This document shows positions 52,850 to 64,000 of a DNA stretch of 64,000 bases, in pieces (position 1 is the stretch's first letter; every line of letters begins with the position of its first letter). Location of the stretch: positions 7,732,854 through 7,796,853 of the forward strand of contig NC_083897.1 in NCBI RefSeq assembly GCF_032452875.1, read 5' to 3'. The translations under genes and the position numbers were made by a program. Under the pieces are notes generated by a model. That model was not told where the DNA came from. It saw only the letters and a program-made list of their open reading frames with translations, and ran no database searches. This DNA is from Bos javanicus. Taxonomy: Eukaryota; Chordata; Mammalia; Artiodactyla; Bovidae.

Positions 52850-54535
52850 GATCATATGTACTGTCCAAAAAAACTGACCTTTGGTGGGGGGGTTAATAGC
52901 TGTATTAAAATATAATTCACATAATACACAATGTGGACTACTAACCACTACATGATCATGGCCATATACCACATATTTCACACATGTAAATTGTACTGTT
53001 CAGTGTTTTTAGTGTATATACAGAGTTATGCAATCATTACAATAATCAATTTTAGAACATTTTCATCGCCCTCAAGAAGTAGGCTCTATATCCTTTATCT
53101 ATGACCGTTTTACCTCCTAGTCCCCACAGACCTATACAACCACTAATTCACTGCCTACTTTGGACATTTTTTATCATTGAATCATAATACATGGTCTTTC
53201 AAGACTAGGTTCTTTTACTGAGCATAATGTTTTCAAAGTTCATTCATACTGTAACTCCATTCCTTTTTTATGGCTAAATATTATTTCATAGTATGGATAT
53301 GCCATATTTTGTTCATTCATAATTTTTAATTGCATTGTATCTTTTTATTATTGAACTATAAATTTGTTTATGTCATCCAGATACAAGTCCTTTATCAGAT
53401 ATATGATTCACAAATATTTTATTCCATTCTTATGAGTTGTCTTTTCACTTTTTTTTATAGTATCCTTTGAACCATAAAAGTTTTTACTTTTTATCAAATC
53501 CAAATTATGTATTTTTTTCCTTTTTTTGCTAATGCACATGGTGTGATATCTAAGAAACCACTGACAAATTTAAGATCATGAAGATTTACTTTTTTTCTTC
53601 TACAAGTTTTATAGCTTTAGCTGTTACATTTAGGTCTTTGATCCATTTCAAATTAATTCTTGTATATCAGATGAGGCAGGGGTCTGACTTCATCCTTTCA
53701 CATGTCAATATTCAGTTGTCTCAGGACTATTTGCTGAAGAGACAATTTTTCCTTCGTTGAACTGTTTTGGCAATCTCGTTGAAAATTAATGGACTGTAAA
53801 CGTGAGGGTTTATTTCTAGGTTCTCAATTCCATTCCATTTATCTATGTTTATCCTTAAACCTGTGCCTCACTGTCTTGATTATTTTTGCATTGTCAACAC
53901 TTTTGAAATCAGAAAATGTGAGGCCTCCAACTTTGTTCTTCCTCTTCAACATTATTTTAGTCATTCTGGGTCCCCTGAACTTCCATAAGAGTTTTACAAC
54001 TACCTTGTCAATTTCTACAAAGAAGCTAGCTGGAATTCTGATACAGACTGGGTTGAACCTATAGATCAGTTGGGGAAGTGCTGCCATCTTAATGACAGTA
54101 AATCTTCTGATACATGACTATTGAATGTCTTTCTATTTATTTATACCTTATTTAATTTCTTTCAATAATGTTTTATAGTCTTAAGAATATAGTTTGCATC
54201 CTTGTTATATTTATTCCTATTTTAATCTTTTCCATTCTATTATAAATGAAATTGTTTTCCTAACTTCCAGCTTGTTCATTGCTGTTGTAGAGAAATGCAA
54301 TTGATTTTTGTACATTAATTCTGTATCCTCCAACTTTGCCAAACTTGTTTACTAGTTCTAACAGTTTTTAGTGTACTAAATCATGTCATCTGCAAATGAG
54401 ATAGTTTTACTCCTTCCCTTACAATTTAAATGCCTTTAATTTCATTGTCTTGTCTATTTGTCCCAGCAAATAGTGAAATGTTAAATAGAAGCAGTAAGAA
54501 TGAACAGTCTTGTCTTGTTCCTCGTTGCAGGGGGA
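52850..54535 (-). repeat. Old L1 (L1MA/B-like) 3'UTR and ORF2, antisense, 1.7 kb
   Basis: From 3'UTR ('aaaatataattcacataata', 'tcttttactgagcataatgt', 'atggctaaatattatttcat') through the ORF2 C-terminus to the RT ('atcatgtcatctgcaaatga' is the antisense of the catalytic ...FADDM... region). A minus-strand frame at 53839-54087 ('LLWKFRGPRMTKIMLKRKNK') survives. No younger insertions, but many stops. Confidence 0.88.
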
Positions 54536-56316
54536 AATCACAGTGGCATAAACCCTTTACTTTTTGTTCATGTTACATGTAAGCCATGGGCTATTGGAGG
54601 GTCATTGCAACTATGCTCATTTCTTTTAAGCTTTACTCTGTAGACATAGATATCTTCTCATTCTAGGACCCAGCCTGACGTCTTACCTGAGCTATACTAT
54701 TCTCTTGGCACAGGACAAAAACAAGAGGCCAAGCCAAACCACATAGTCACCTTAAACTGCTACTTGGATATGCCATGTGCCAAAGCCTATCAGTGGAGCT
54801 CAAAGTCAAATCCATACTCCTCCCACAAGAGGCATGGCAAGCCATCTGGCAATGGGTAAGGATCACCATCATCTTACAGGAATGGTGGAGAGTAAACAAC
54901 TGTGAACAATGGTATCATCTCCTCTATTGAGTCTATATTTAATTTCCATCATCTCTAAGAATTACAGAAAATGATTAACTAAGCAATAAGTTCAGTTAAT
55001 ATCTTGACACAAAACACAATGAGTCCAGCTATTTTTTTATGACCTAGACCACTCTTTAGAAATTGTCCAATGTCACAGAGAAGACTAAGAAAAGTGATCT
55101 AAAACTTCAAAATAAGGAAAAATGATTGCATGACCTGTTGAATATCATGGCAGTACATTTTCTAATAAGCCTTTTAGTCACCTGACTCTCTCAAGGTTTA
55201 TAACTTAAAGTATCCACAGCGGATCAGAGTCCAGAAAATAATGTACTACAGTTCCCTGAAAGAACAGAATCTCCTTCTGTGTTCAAACACCTCTTATTAA
55301 ATATCTGACAGTTTTAGAATCTGTTGACAAATGAAGATCAGAAGTGAAAATGTGAGTCAATGAGAAAATTATTTAATTTATGCATGTGTGCACTCTAGAA
55401 CACTTTATAGGAGCATATTTATTGTGTAAAGTGAACCAGGAGTACCCAGGATAATGAACAAGTTAAACTTATAGGCCAATAGCTCTCTTGCCTCTAAAGG
55501 TCTTTGGATATAAAAAGAAAAAAAGGGGGGAGGGAACGAGTGTGCTCTTTTTATGCTTCGTTTTAGCACCTCTAATGTTTGCCATCTTACTTCACTTTCT
55601 CCCTGATCAAGCACATCCTCCCCACCCCAAAACAAAGTATCCTTCCATCCTCAAAAGAGGACATATTGCTAATAATGCTAACATTTAACTAAGCTACATT
55701 AATCAGAATTTTAATGGAAATGTATCACTTTAATTTTAGCATGTGTCTCAGTTAAGCCATTGAGTATGTTCTCCAAATTCAGTAGGTAAGTGTAAGTTTT
55801 GTTAACTGAACTGTGGTTTTAAAATGTCCTAAGGAAGCTTTCTGATGAAACATAAACCAAATCACTTATTTCATACCTCAGCAACTTTCATGCTTCACCA
55901 AGGCAGAGAATGCATGTTGGATATATATTTCTCACTTTGAGAAAGAGTTTAAACTCTGTTTGGACTGGTAGACAGTCAGAATTTCCCTGGACATATCCCA
56001 CAGGGAACACTAAGATGTGGCTCCTGAAATATTCCTAATGACTTCATCTTTAAACATACTAGCTCTAAAATGATTGGGAGTGTGACTGCATGAAAAGTCC
56101 CTCTGGCTTAAATCTTCTATTACCCATAATGTTCTTTCTTCAAAGGTTAACCTATTCTTGTTCCTAGGACATTAGACATCTACCTTTTATGTCTGCCAAA
56201 AGAACTGAACAATTAAAAGAGACCCTGGGAAAATGTGCCATGTAAATTACCTCAGTGAGTGTTATTTAAATTAGAAAGAGAAAAAGAAGTGTTAGAAAAA
56301 ATTTAAACTCCAATGT
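54536..56316. other. 1.8 kb mainly unassigned; unnamed dispersed repeat at 54560-54920
   Basis: 'gggtcattgcaactatgctc', 'acaagaggccaagccaaacc', 'actcctcccacaagaggcat' and 'gtaaacaactgtgaacaatg' recall a dispersed mammalian repeat I cannot name. The rest is without features. Confidence 0.35.
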
Positions 56317-56650
56317 ATTTTTTTTAATTTAATTTTATTTTTAAACTTTACATAATTGTATTAGTTTTGCCAAATATCAAAATGAATCCACCACAGGTAT
56401 ACATGTGTTCCCCATCCTGAACCTTCCTCCCTCCTCCCTCCCCATACCATCCCTCTGGGTCGTCCCAGTGCACTAGCCCCAAGCATCCAGTATCGTGCAT
56501 CGAACCTGGACTGGCAACTCGTTTCTTACATGATATTTTACATGTTTCAATGTCATTCTCCCAAATCTTCCCACCCTCTCCCTCTCCCACAGAGTCCATA
56601 AGACTGTTGTATACATCAGTGTCTCTTTTGCTGTCTCGTACACCGGGTTA
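56317..56650 (-). mobile_element. Ruminant L1 3' end, antisense
   Basis: T-rich tail side at 56317, 'catgtgttccccatcctgaa', 'ctccctcctccctccccata', 'gtcgtcccagtgcactagcc' and 'tctcttttgctgtctcgtac' are the L1-BT-type 3'UTR in reverse, as in the copies at 7446-8690 and 45656-46024. About 330 bp. Confidence 0.93.
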
Positions 56651-56696
56651 TTATTTTTAAGTTGCTTTAAACTCATATCAATCTCAAATTAATGGC

Positions 56697-56893
56697 CATT
56701 TCCCTGGTGGCTCAGACAGTAAAGAATCTGCCTGCAATTCAGGAGATCTGGGTTCAACCCCTGGATCAGGAAGATCCTCTGGAGAAGGAAATGACAACCC
56801 ACTGCAGTATTCTTGTCTAAAGAATCCTATAGACAGAGGTTACAGTCCTTGGGGTTGCAAAGAGTCGGACACAACTGAGCAACTAACACACAA
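56697..56893 (+). mobile_element. Bov-tA SINE, sense
   Basis: tRNA head 'tttccctggtggctcagaca' (A box), B box 'gggttcaaccc' (56750-56760), Bov-A monomer with an internal deletion after 'gacagaggttacagtcc', and a (CA) end. Confidence 0.92.
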
Positions 56894-57951
56894 CTCCATC
56901 AAAATAAAAATAACCAGAAAGATAATTTTCTTTAGCAAACTCATCATCTGTCAAAAATAATAACATCAACCTTGAAAAGAAAAACCTCTATTTTTTATTA
57001 AAAAATATAGAAAAGGAGTGGCACCCATTGTTATATAGAGACCATTCTGGAAATTCATTTACTCAGGCTCCCTGGTGAAAACAAGCATGGCTGAATTAGC
57101 CTACCAGTCAGCTCTAATTTATCAACGGGTTGTGTCCCAAAATTTATCTGTAAGTCAACTGTTTGAAACTCACAACATATTTTCCCATGAGAACAAAGGG
57201 TAGTTAGGGTCTTAGACCAGCTCACAAAAGCTTATAGACTGGAAATCTATGTCAACTCTGGAACTTCTAATACCAGTCTGCAGGCTGGATCCTGATAACA
57301 GTGCAGGAGGGAAAAGGAAAATGATTTCTTTTTCCCTTCCTGTTGCAAAGCAATTTAAAGAAGACTCCTCCAAAAGGCCAAACTTAGGTATAATGCTATC
57401 TGTTCCCCTAATAATCCTCTTCCAATGTCTTAAATCTTTTAAGGCTAACACAACCCCTAGTTTTATATTTGGTTGACATAGAAGAGAACAGGCTAAGCAG
57501 CAGATATTTAGGGACTTGGCTATGATTTCTTGTATATGACATCTAGACACCAACTCTAGATAAACTGGAATACAGAAAAAAGACCCTGTTTATGAATCTT
57601 GGGTGCATAGGTAGGGCCAGCCACAGGGGCGAGAGAAAAGTCCTGTTACCAAACCTGTACTCGGAGTTGGAGCAGAACCAGTAACAAAGCTAATGCTTGA
57701 GTTGTTGAAACACTTGTCTAGCGCTTTTCATACTCCTGTAGCTCAGGGTAGGTTTGGGTCCAGAGACCATGTCTGGGATTCAGTTTAGAGGTGGTTAATG
57801 GTCCAAGTGAGATGAGCTGAAGAACAGTGAGGACAGGGAGTCAAGCAGGTGATAATGACTTGTTGATTTGATTCAAAAGTTTCTATTCATTTGGAAGAAA
57901 TTACAAACAGGTCAAATATTTATTGTGTACCCATACCGTGCCATGCACTGT
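56894..57951. other. Unassigned DNA
   Basis: Frames at 57212-57553 (minus) and 57249-57476 (plus) overlap each other and carry no family signature. No repeat is recognised except the last 40 bases ('aatatttattgtgtacccat'), an old L2/MIR-class motif interrupted by the BovB. Confidence 0.4.
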
Positions 57952-58595
57952 GTTCAGTTGAGTTCAGTCGCTCAGTCGTGTCCGACTCTGCGACCTCATG
58001 AACTGCAGCACACCAGGCCTTCCTGTCCATCACCAACTCCCAGAGTCCACCCAAACCCATGTCTATTGTGTTGGTGATGCCATCCAACCGCCTCATCCTC
58101 CATCATCCCCTTCTCCTTCTACCCTCAATCTTTCCAAGTATCAGGGTCTTTTCAAATGAGTCAGCTCTCCGAATCAGGTGGCCAAAGTACTGGAGTTTCA
58201 GCTTCAACATCAGTCCCTCCAAATAAACACCCAGGACTGATCTCCTTTAGGACGGATTAGTTGGATTTCCTTACAGTCCAAGGGACTCTCAAGAGTCTTC
58301 TCCAATACCACAGTTCAAAAGCATCAATTCTTTGGCAGTCAGCTTTCTTTACAGTCCAACTCTCACATCCATACATGACTACTGGAAAAACCATAGCCTT
58401 GACTAGATGGACCTTTGCTGGCAAAGTAATGTCTCTGCTCTTTAATATGCTGTCTAGGTTGGTCATAGCTTTTCTTCCAGGGAGATAGTGTGTTTTAATG
58501 TCATGGCTGCAGTCACCATCTACAGTGATTTTGGAGCCCAGAAAAATAAAGTCAGCCACTGTTTCCACTGTTTCCCCATCTATTTGCCATGAAGT
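57952..58595 (-). mobile_element. BovB LINE, 3' quarter, antisense
   Basis: 'gttcagttgagttcagtcgc' tail to 'tctatttgccatgaagtt'. About 640 bp covering the region downstream of the catalytic box. Minus-strand frame 58257-58568 includes 'METVADFIFLGSKITVDGDC' and 'VVMYGCESWTVKKADCQRID'. It interrupts an old L2/MIR-class repeat. Confidence 0.94.
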
Positions 58596-58771
58596 TAGGT
58601 GCTGGTATTAAATAGTCCCTACTTGTGGTGCTCATATTCCACAACAGTGTTGAAGAGTTCACAGGAACCAAACAAATCCTCATTTAAGAGGGAAAAGCAC
58701 AATTGTCCCCAACCCACTATGACTTAGACTTCCAAAGTAGTGGCCTTATGTTTTGGAGGTGAGTGAACTGT

Positions 58772-58982
58772 TCCCTTGTGGCTCAGACAGTAAAGCATCT
58801 GCCTGCCAACGCAAGAGATCCAGGTTCAATCCCTCGGTAGGAAAGATCTCCTGAAGAAGGAAATGGCAACGCACTCCAGTATTCTTGCCTGGAGAATTCC
58901 ATAGGCAGAGGACCCTGGTTGGCTGCAGTCCATGGGGTCACAAAGAGTCGGACATGACTGAGCATGCACAGATGATGAGAGA
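58772..58982 (+). mobile_element. Bov-tA SINE, full length, sense
   Basis: Head 'tcccttgtggctcagacagt', B box 'ggttcaatccctcgg' (58822-58836), Bov-A monomer to 'ggacatgactgagcatgcac'. TSD 'tgaactgt' at 58764-58771 and 58983-58990. Confidence 0.94.
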
Positions 58983-58990
58983 TGAACTGT

Positions 58991-59589
58991 AAAAATATGA
59001 CCAAGTTAACTATTGCAAGAATCAAACAATATCAACTGTGTCATATTCCTACAGTGAAACTGAAGGAAACAAACAAGTACAAAACCCAGAAGCTTAACTC
59101 CACAAATATGCCCAAGGCAAAACCACCAAGTGAGCTAGGTCCTTTTTGGCACCTTTCCTACATGTCCTTTTACCTTCAAGTAGCCATTATGCTGTGGCAC
59201 TCTCCCAGGATCAGGCCATGTCCCTTTCTCTGACTTTCGCCCAGGTAAAATCTCTCAGTGCTTTCCTAGGTAACATGAGAGTATGAGGTACTATCATCAG
59301 AAACCATTTGTGCTTCAGTGCTAGTGAGAAAACTGACTGCCCTCTCCCACAATGCCTTAGTTTAATGAATAGGCACAACTCCAGAAGTGCTTGTAAAGTG
59401 CTTAATTGTGAGAATTTCACACACCACAGCTATCTGGTAGGGGTGATATTTTGGAATCAGGGCCTTTCAGTGCCCACTTAAACTTACCCATAGACAACTA
59501 ACCACTTCACCTACGTATGTACAAAACAGATCTAGAATTAAAAACCTCTGGAGAGTTGATATCCCTTGGAAATCTCCATCCTCAGATTG
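58991..59589. other. Unassigned DNA
   Basis: No gene or repeat recognised. Open frames at 58982-59233 and 59211-59420 overlap on opposite strands and have no signature. Confidence 0.35.
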
Positions 59590-59735
59590 TTAAAACAACC
59601 ATTTGTGGAGCTCTGCATAAATATGGGGCAAGCACTACTGTATGAATGAACTCACTTAATCCTTAGGATGACCTTACGAAATGGTTCTCATTATTAGCCT
59701 CACTTTACCAATGAGGAAAAAGAGGCACAATTCAT
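59590..59735 (-). repeat. MIR fragment, antisense
   Basis: 'gaatgaactcacttaatcct', 'taggatgaccttacgaaatg', 'ctcactttaccaatgaggaa' and 'aaagaggcacaattcat' match antisense MIR. Confidence 0.78.
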
Positions 59736-59744
59736 CTAAAAAAA

Positions 59745-60890
59745 AAGGCAGAGGAAAAGTAAAAAAAATGAGACAACAGGACAAATAGAAAACAAATAGC
59801 ATGAAGTCAGATTTTAGCTTAACTATTCAATAATGACATTAAATGTACTGTCTAAACACTTGAATTAAAAGGCAGAGACTGTCATTGGATTGAATTAAAA
59901 AGCAAGAAAACCCATTTCAAATATAAAGGTAAAGGATGGAAAAAATATACCATGCAAATGCAATCAAGGGTATTGGCAGTCCAGTGGGTAAGACTTCATG
60001 CTCCCACTGCGGGGAGCATGGGTCTGATCCCTGGTAGGGGAACTAAGATCCCACAGACTGCACGGTGTGGCCAAAAGAAAAGAAACCTTCCGAAACTGTA
60101 TTAATTTTAAAGTTGGTTTTAGAATGAGGAGTATTACCAGGGGGTATAGAAGAATACTTCATTTTGATAAAGAGGTCAATTCACCAAGAATATATAATCC
60201 AAAGTGTGCATGCACCTAATCGTAACGGTTCAAAATACAGGAACCAAAAAATGACAAAACTAAAAGAAGAAATAATTGTCACAATTATATTTGTAAATTT
60301 CAAAACACCTCTCTCAGTAATTGACAGACAAGGCAGACAGAAAATCAGCAAGGGTACAGAAGATCTGGAATGCCACCAACCAACTTGACCTCATTGGCAT
60401 TTATAGAACACTGCATCCAGCTAAAGCAGAATGCACCATCTTTTTAAGTGCATGAGGAATAGTCTCCATGGTAGGCCATAAATCAAGTCTCAGTAAATTT
60501 AAGAGGATTTAAATAAAGCAAAGGAAGTGCTTTGACCACAGTGCAACTAAACTATATATCAATAACAGAAGGATGTCTGGAAAATCTGCAAATATTTGGA
60601 AATGAAGCAACAAACTTCTAAATAACACATGGGTCAAAGAATAAATCCCGAGAGAAAAAATATTAATATTGTTATTAGTGGTAATATTTTGAGCTGTAGG
60701 AAAATGAAAATACCACACATCAACCTTGTGAGATGCAGCTAGATCAATGCTTAAAGAGAAAGTTATAGCATGGAATTAGTAAATGTTTATATAACCGCCT
60801 CACTAACCAACATCAGAATATGATGCAAGGAAAAGTAAAGAACAGAGTACAAAACCCAGGCCCAAATGCAACTCCAATCATAAAAAAATG
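59745..60890 (+). repeat. Old L1 ORF2 endonuclease-region fragment, sense
   Basis: 'ttcaataatgacattaaatg' and 'catttcaaatataaaggtaa' before the SINE. After it: 'gaggtcaattcaccaagaat', 'gcaagggtacagaagatctg', 'gtaggccataaatcaagtct', 'aaatggaaatgaag'-like 'tatttggaaatgaagcaaca' and 'agatgcagctagatcaatgc'. These correspond to the endonuclease and following part of L1 ORF2, not the usual 3' end. Many stops. Confidence 0.8.
59968..60083 (+). mobile_element. CHR-2-type SINE (short), inside old L1
   Basis: 'gtattggcagtccagtgggt', B-box-like 'gggtctgatccctgg' (60020-60034), 'ggggaactaagatcccacag' and 'gcacggtgtggccaaaagaa'. Confidence 0.88.
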
Positions 60891-61254
60891 AACCACTACA
60901 GATAAGAGCTAAAGAAGGTATAAGCGAAACCAAAAGTAGGTCTGAATTCCAAACTGCTTACCTTAGTAGTAGATGTTTGTTGATGATTCATGTCTAGGCT
61001 AACAAGAGGTTAGATCCAGGAAGGTAAGTGAAGGTAGGCTGGGGAAGGCAAGAGTGTTAGAGTGAACAAGAGCAGCATGTACTGGCTGAACCCAGGACAG
61101 AGGCTGTTACTCTTGACTTTAAAATATGTCTTGCTAATGATGGGTTTTCCCTGGGGCCTAATACACTTCTCTCCCCAAGCAACAGCCTCTGGATTGGTTC
61201 TGTCCCTAACTGAAGTAAGAACACAGGTGCTTGGGATTGTAGGCTAGTTAAACT
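60891..61254. other. Unassigned DNA
   Basis: Two overlapping opposite-strand frames (61057-61266, 61062-61247) with no family signature. Confidence 0.35.
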
Positions 61255-61425
61255 GTTAATTCCCAAATATCATCTCCACATTATAATCACCTGAGGAACT
61301 GCCTTTAACACTCCTCCAGGCCTGCACTCCAAGAGACTTTGATTTAGTATATTTGGAGTGCAGGGTGCCTCCAAATATTTTTGATAAATTCTGACTCTGA
61401 TGACCCCCCTGGTATAAATATTACC
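61255..61425 (+). repeat. Probable MER5-like DNA transposon fragment
   Basis: 'ccacattataatcacctgag', 'gaactgcctttaacactcct', 'aagagactttgatttagtat' and 'ttctgactctgatgaccccc' follow the layout of MER5A-type hAT non-autonomous elements in diverged form. Confidence 0.5.
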
Positions 61426-61429
61426 ACTA

Positions 61430-61530
61430 ATAACAGCTGCCATCAGTTACCGAGGACCTGCTATGTACTAGGTCCTCTTTACGTGCTTTTACATGCATTG
61501 TGAGATTTAACTCATGGGCAAAAAGGGCAT
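61430..61530 (-). repeat. MIR fragment, antisense
   Basis: 'taccgaggacctgctatgta', 'ctaggtcctctttacgtgct' and 'gtgagatttaactcatgg' correspond to the antisense MIR 3' half. Confidence 0.65.
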
Positions 61531-61796
61531 TGTGAAGAGCAAGTGAGGAAGTTTAAGTGGAACTCATCCTCACTCAGAGAGGAGGAAAATCATCTTGACA
61601 CAGAGGCAATAACTTTTCAATGATCTGTAATATACAAAAAATATGATTAAAACTTATTACGGTGATAAAAAGATTGGTGACATGAGGGTTAGTCATGAAA
61701 AAAGACTGAAAAAGTCTTTAGGAAGTGTGAAACAGTATATAAAGAGGTAAAGAGGTACGATCCAATCCCATGCTAGTATTGATAACAGGCTGGTGT
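61531..61796. other. Unassigned DNA
   Basis: Nothing recognised between the MIR and the Bov-A2. Confidence 0.3.
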
Positions 61797-61808
61797 GAGG
61801 GATTCTGC

Positions 61809-62073
61809 TGCTGCTAAGTCGCTTCAGTTGTGTCCAACTCTGTGCGACCCCATAGATGGCAGCCCACCAGGCTCCCCCATCCCTGGGATTCTCCAGGCAA
61901 GAACACTGGAGTGGGTTGCCATTTCCTTCTCCAATGCATGAAAGTGAAAAGTGAAAGTGAAGTCACTCAGTCGTGTCCGACTCATAGCAACCCCATGGAC
62001 TGCAGCCTACCAGGCTCCTCCGCCCATGGGATTTTCCAGGCAAGAGTACTGGAGTGGGCTGCCATTGCCTCTG
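61809..62073 (-). mobile_element. Bov-A2 SINE, full length, antisense
   Basis: Antisense dimer from 'tgctgctaagtcgcttcagt' to 'gggctgccattgcctctg'. Perfect 12 bp TSD 'gagggattctgc' at 61797-61808 and 62074-62085. Confidence 0.96.
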
Positions 62074-62085
62074 GAGGGATTCTGC

Positions 62086-62852
62086 ACTTTACCGAAATGG
62101 GCCTGAATTCTCGATCTCTTCTAGAGACACTCTCTCCTCCAGTGCCAACTTAGGGTGGAACCAGATCCCAAAAGACCTACACCCTCTAGGTCTGAACTGA
62201 AATAGGTTGGCTTCCTGAATATCTAAATCCTTCACGAAGTCTTCCCAGATCAACCTTTTGAGAAAAAGACTTCCCAAATCACACATAGTCTAAGGTCATT
62301 CTCACCCTGAGTACTCACCATCAGTTCAAAATGTAATTGGACCTCAGATAACATGTGATATGTATATCTTACTCATTTTACATTTCCTGCTGTATATCCC
62401 ATAAGCACAACCTTTTGTCTGTATTAGTGACGCCTTGGATGAATTATCCTGGAAAGCACAAAAGGTGCCTGCATAGTAGTACCTAGCAGTGGTATATCTA
62501 ATTACAATTTACAAATGTTTTTTAATAATGATGAAATGTAACTAGAAGGTAAGTACCACTACACACTGCACTGAAATAAAGATCATAAAAGCCTTGAATA
62601 TAGTACAATATATCATTCTGGTTAAAGTTTCATGAGGACAGGGGTAATAGCTCTTTATCAGTCTGATACTCAAGTCCAAGGACATCTGTCATCTGACAAA
62701 AATCCGAGGTCATCTAAGTTAAAGTAACAGGTCATTTTCTAGCTCCTATCCCTGAAAAGAAGGCTATTTCTCATTTGCAAGGATGATTTCTCACGTTTAT
62801 GTGCTCTGTACTCAGTCAAAATCTCCTCTTTCCTTTCTCCATTAAATACCTC
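62086..62852. other. Mostly unassigned; possible L2 at 62200-62720
   Basis: 'ccttcacgaagtcttcccag', 'catttcctgctgtatatccc' and 'catgaggacaggggtaatag' faintly match the order of an L2 3' region. Not certain. Confidence 0.35.
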
Positions 62853-62854
62853 CA

Positions 62855-63130
62855 GGACTTCCTGATGGTACAGTGGATAAGAATCCGCCTACCAATGCAG
62901 GAGACATGGGTTTGATGCCTGGTCCAGATTCCACATGCCGTGGAGCAACTAAGCCTGTGCGCCACAACTACTGAAGCCCGTGTGCCCAGAGCCTGCGCTC
63001 CACAAGAGAAGCCACGGGAATGAGAAGCCTATTTACCACAAGGAAGAATAGCCCCCGCTCACCGCCATAACTAGAGAAAACCCAGGCGGAGCAACAAAGG
63101 CCCAGCGCAACTGAAAACAAACCAACAGAA
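62855..63130 (+). mobile_element. CHR-2-type SINE, nearly full length, sense
   Basis: 'ggacttcctgatggtacagt', 'gggtttgatgcctggtcc', 'acaactactgaagcccgtgt', 'cagagcctgcgctccacaag', 'cgctcaccgccataactaga' and 'gcccagcgcaactgaaaaca' give the complete CHR-2 order. Confidence 0.93.
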
Positions 63131-64000
63131 AACTCCATTGAACAACACATCAAAGGAATTAAACTTTTGTTAGCCTGACCCATGCAGAAATGGTCATTAT
63201 AGTCAATATTCCCACTATCCTCCAATATCCTCCTATTGTTATTCTCAATTACCATGTCAATTTGTGTTTATAACCCCAACAAAATCTGTATCCAATTAGC
63301 ATGAATTAGCATCTTTTAAAGAAATCCTTCTTTTATTCTCAGCTCTAGAACAAATAAAGTCTCTTTGCCCCTGACAGGACCTCTAGAAATGTTATTAAAA
63401 TTTTCAATTAAAAAAATTAAACATTTAAACTTGTTTCTGATAAGCAGTAAGATAGAATATTAAATGGCTGTAATATTAAAAGCTTCATTCTACCCAAGAG
63501 GCAGTCTTTAGAGATCAGTATCCACAAAAATGTAAACAAAACAAAGGCCAGGCACAGCTTGTAAACTAATGAGATCTTATGCTACTTGGATCATGAGAAT
63601 CAAACAAGGATCACATGAGTTTTCGGATTTTTACAAACATGCTTATAAAAAGTAAGGCCACCATAAATCCCAGTTTAAGAACCTGGTCTCAAATATTCAA
63701 CTGATTTCCTGGACTAAACCAAAGCATCAGAGACCTAGGTGCCTGAGATACGTATTTTGGTGTCATTGTAGAAATAGCCTTCATTTGAATGAACTGAGCT
63801 GTTGCCCATCAGCTAACATTCAGGGCTATTACAAGATACAATCCCTTCATTTCATTTACTGAAAAGACAAGGCTGTTTCTTTATGAGAATACAAAAGAGA
63901 AGCTCCTTTAGGTTTAACTGCCAGAAAATGTTATTCTCCACCATGACTCGCTTTTTATATGATGGACACTGCAATTTCTCTAATTGACCACATTAAATTC
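63131..64000. other. No recognised gene or repeat
   Basis: AT-rich DNA to the window end, with no coding or transposon signature seen. Confidence 0.35.

Noticed and set aside
57212..57553. 113-codon minus-strand frame in non-repeat DNA
   Set aside because: It overlaps a comparable frame on the opposite strand and has no recognisable domain. Kept only as unassigned DNA.

Overview
The window is nuclear DNA of a ruminant, most likely a bovid. The signature is an assemblage confined to ruminants or even-toed ungulates: RTE-clade BovB LINEs, the Bov-A2 and Bov-tA SINEs that share BovB 3' sequence, tRNA-derived CHR-2-type SINEs and ruminant L1s. These lie over older mammalian repeats (MIR, L2-like, MER5A, old L1M, MaLR-like LTRs). 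I cannot tell cattle from sheep, goat or another bovid.

I find no host protein-coding exon, structural RNA gene or CRISPR array. Every long open frame I could explain is a retrotransposon reverse transcriptase/endonuclease relic, an antisense shadow of one, or a chance frame through a SINE. The window reads as intergenic or intronic DNA. At least half of it is recognisable transposon, and eight 5'-truncated BovB copies alone make up roughly a sixth.

Layout. 1-12.8 kb: a MIR, a CHR-2 SINE, an old L1 with (TG)n and (CA)n, Bov-A2/Bov-tA SINEs, two BovB copies, and a nest at 7.4-9.2 kb where an L1 split a CHR-2 SINE that shares its target with a second CHR-2. 12.8-16.1 kb: mostly single-copy-looking, with a striking inverted repeat at 12.86-13.00 kb and an old antisense L1. 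16.1-23.2 kb: two BovB elements with twin-priming inversions, a SINE that seems to have carried a MIR fragment, a small L1 tail insertion, an interrupted MER5A, and a repeat-poor AT-rich block (20.2-21.2 kb) resembling conserved non-coding DNA. 23.2-34.8 kb: old L1, an antisense BovB, nested SINEs, a decayed hAT/Charlie-like transposase with its 3' terminal repeat, and MaLR-like LTRs. 34.8-43 kb: ruminant L1 fragments (one inverted) and the longest BovB, which reaches into the endonuclease domain. 43-54.5 kb: a dimeric Bov-tA, an L1 with inverted RT segment, an apparent solo LTR inside an old L1, and a BovB split by a 3 kb L1 whose tail region expanded into AT-rich palindromic sequence and then received a Bov-A2. 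54.5-64 kb: sparser, with single SINE, BovB, L1 and MIR insertions.

Functionally this is a record of retrotransposition. L1 and BovB machineries inserted themselves and mobilised SINEs, leaving target-site duplications (TSDs) that date the insertions relative to one another. Family names are from memory of consensus sequences; boundaries are generally good to about 5-20 bases, and to the base where a TSD is given.
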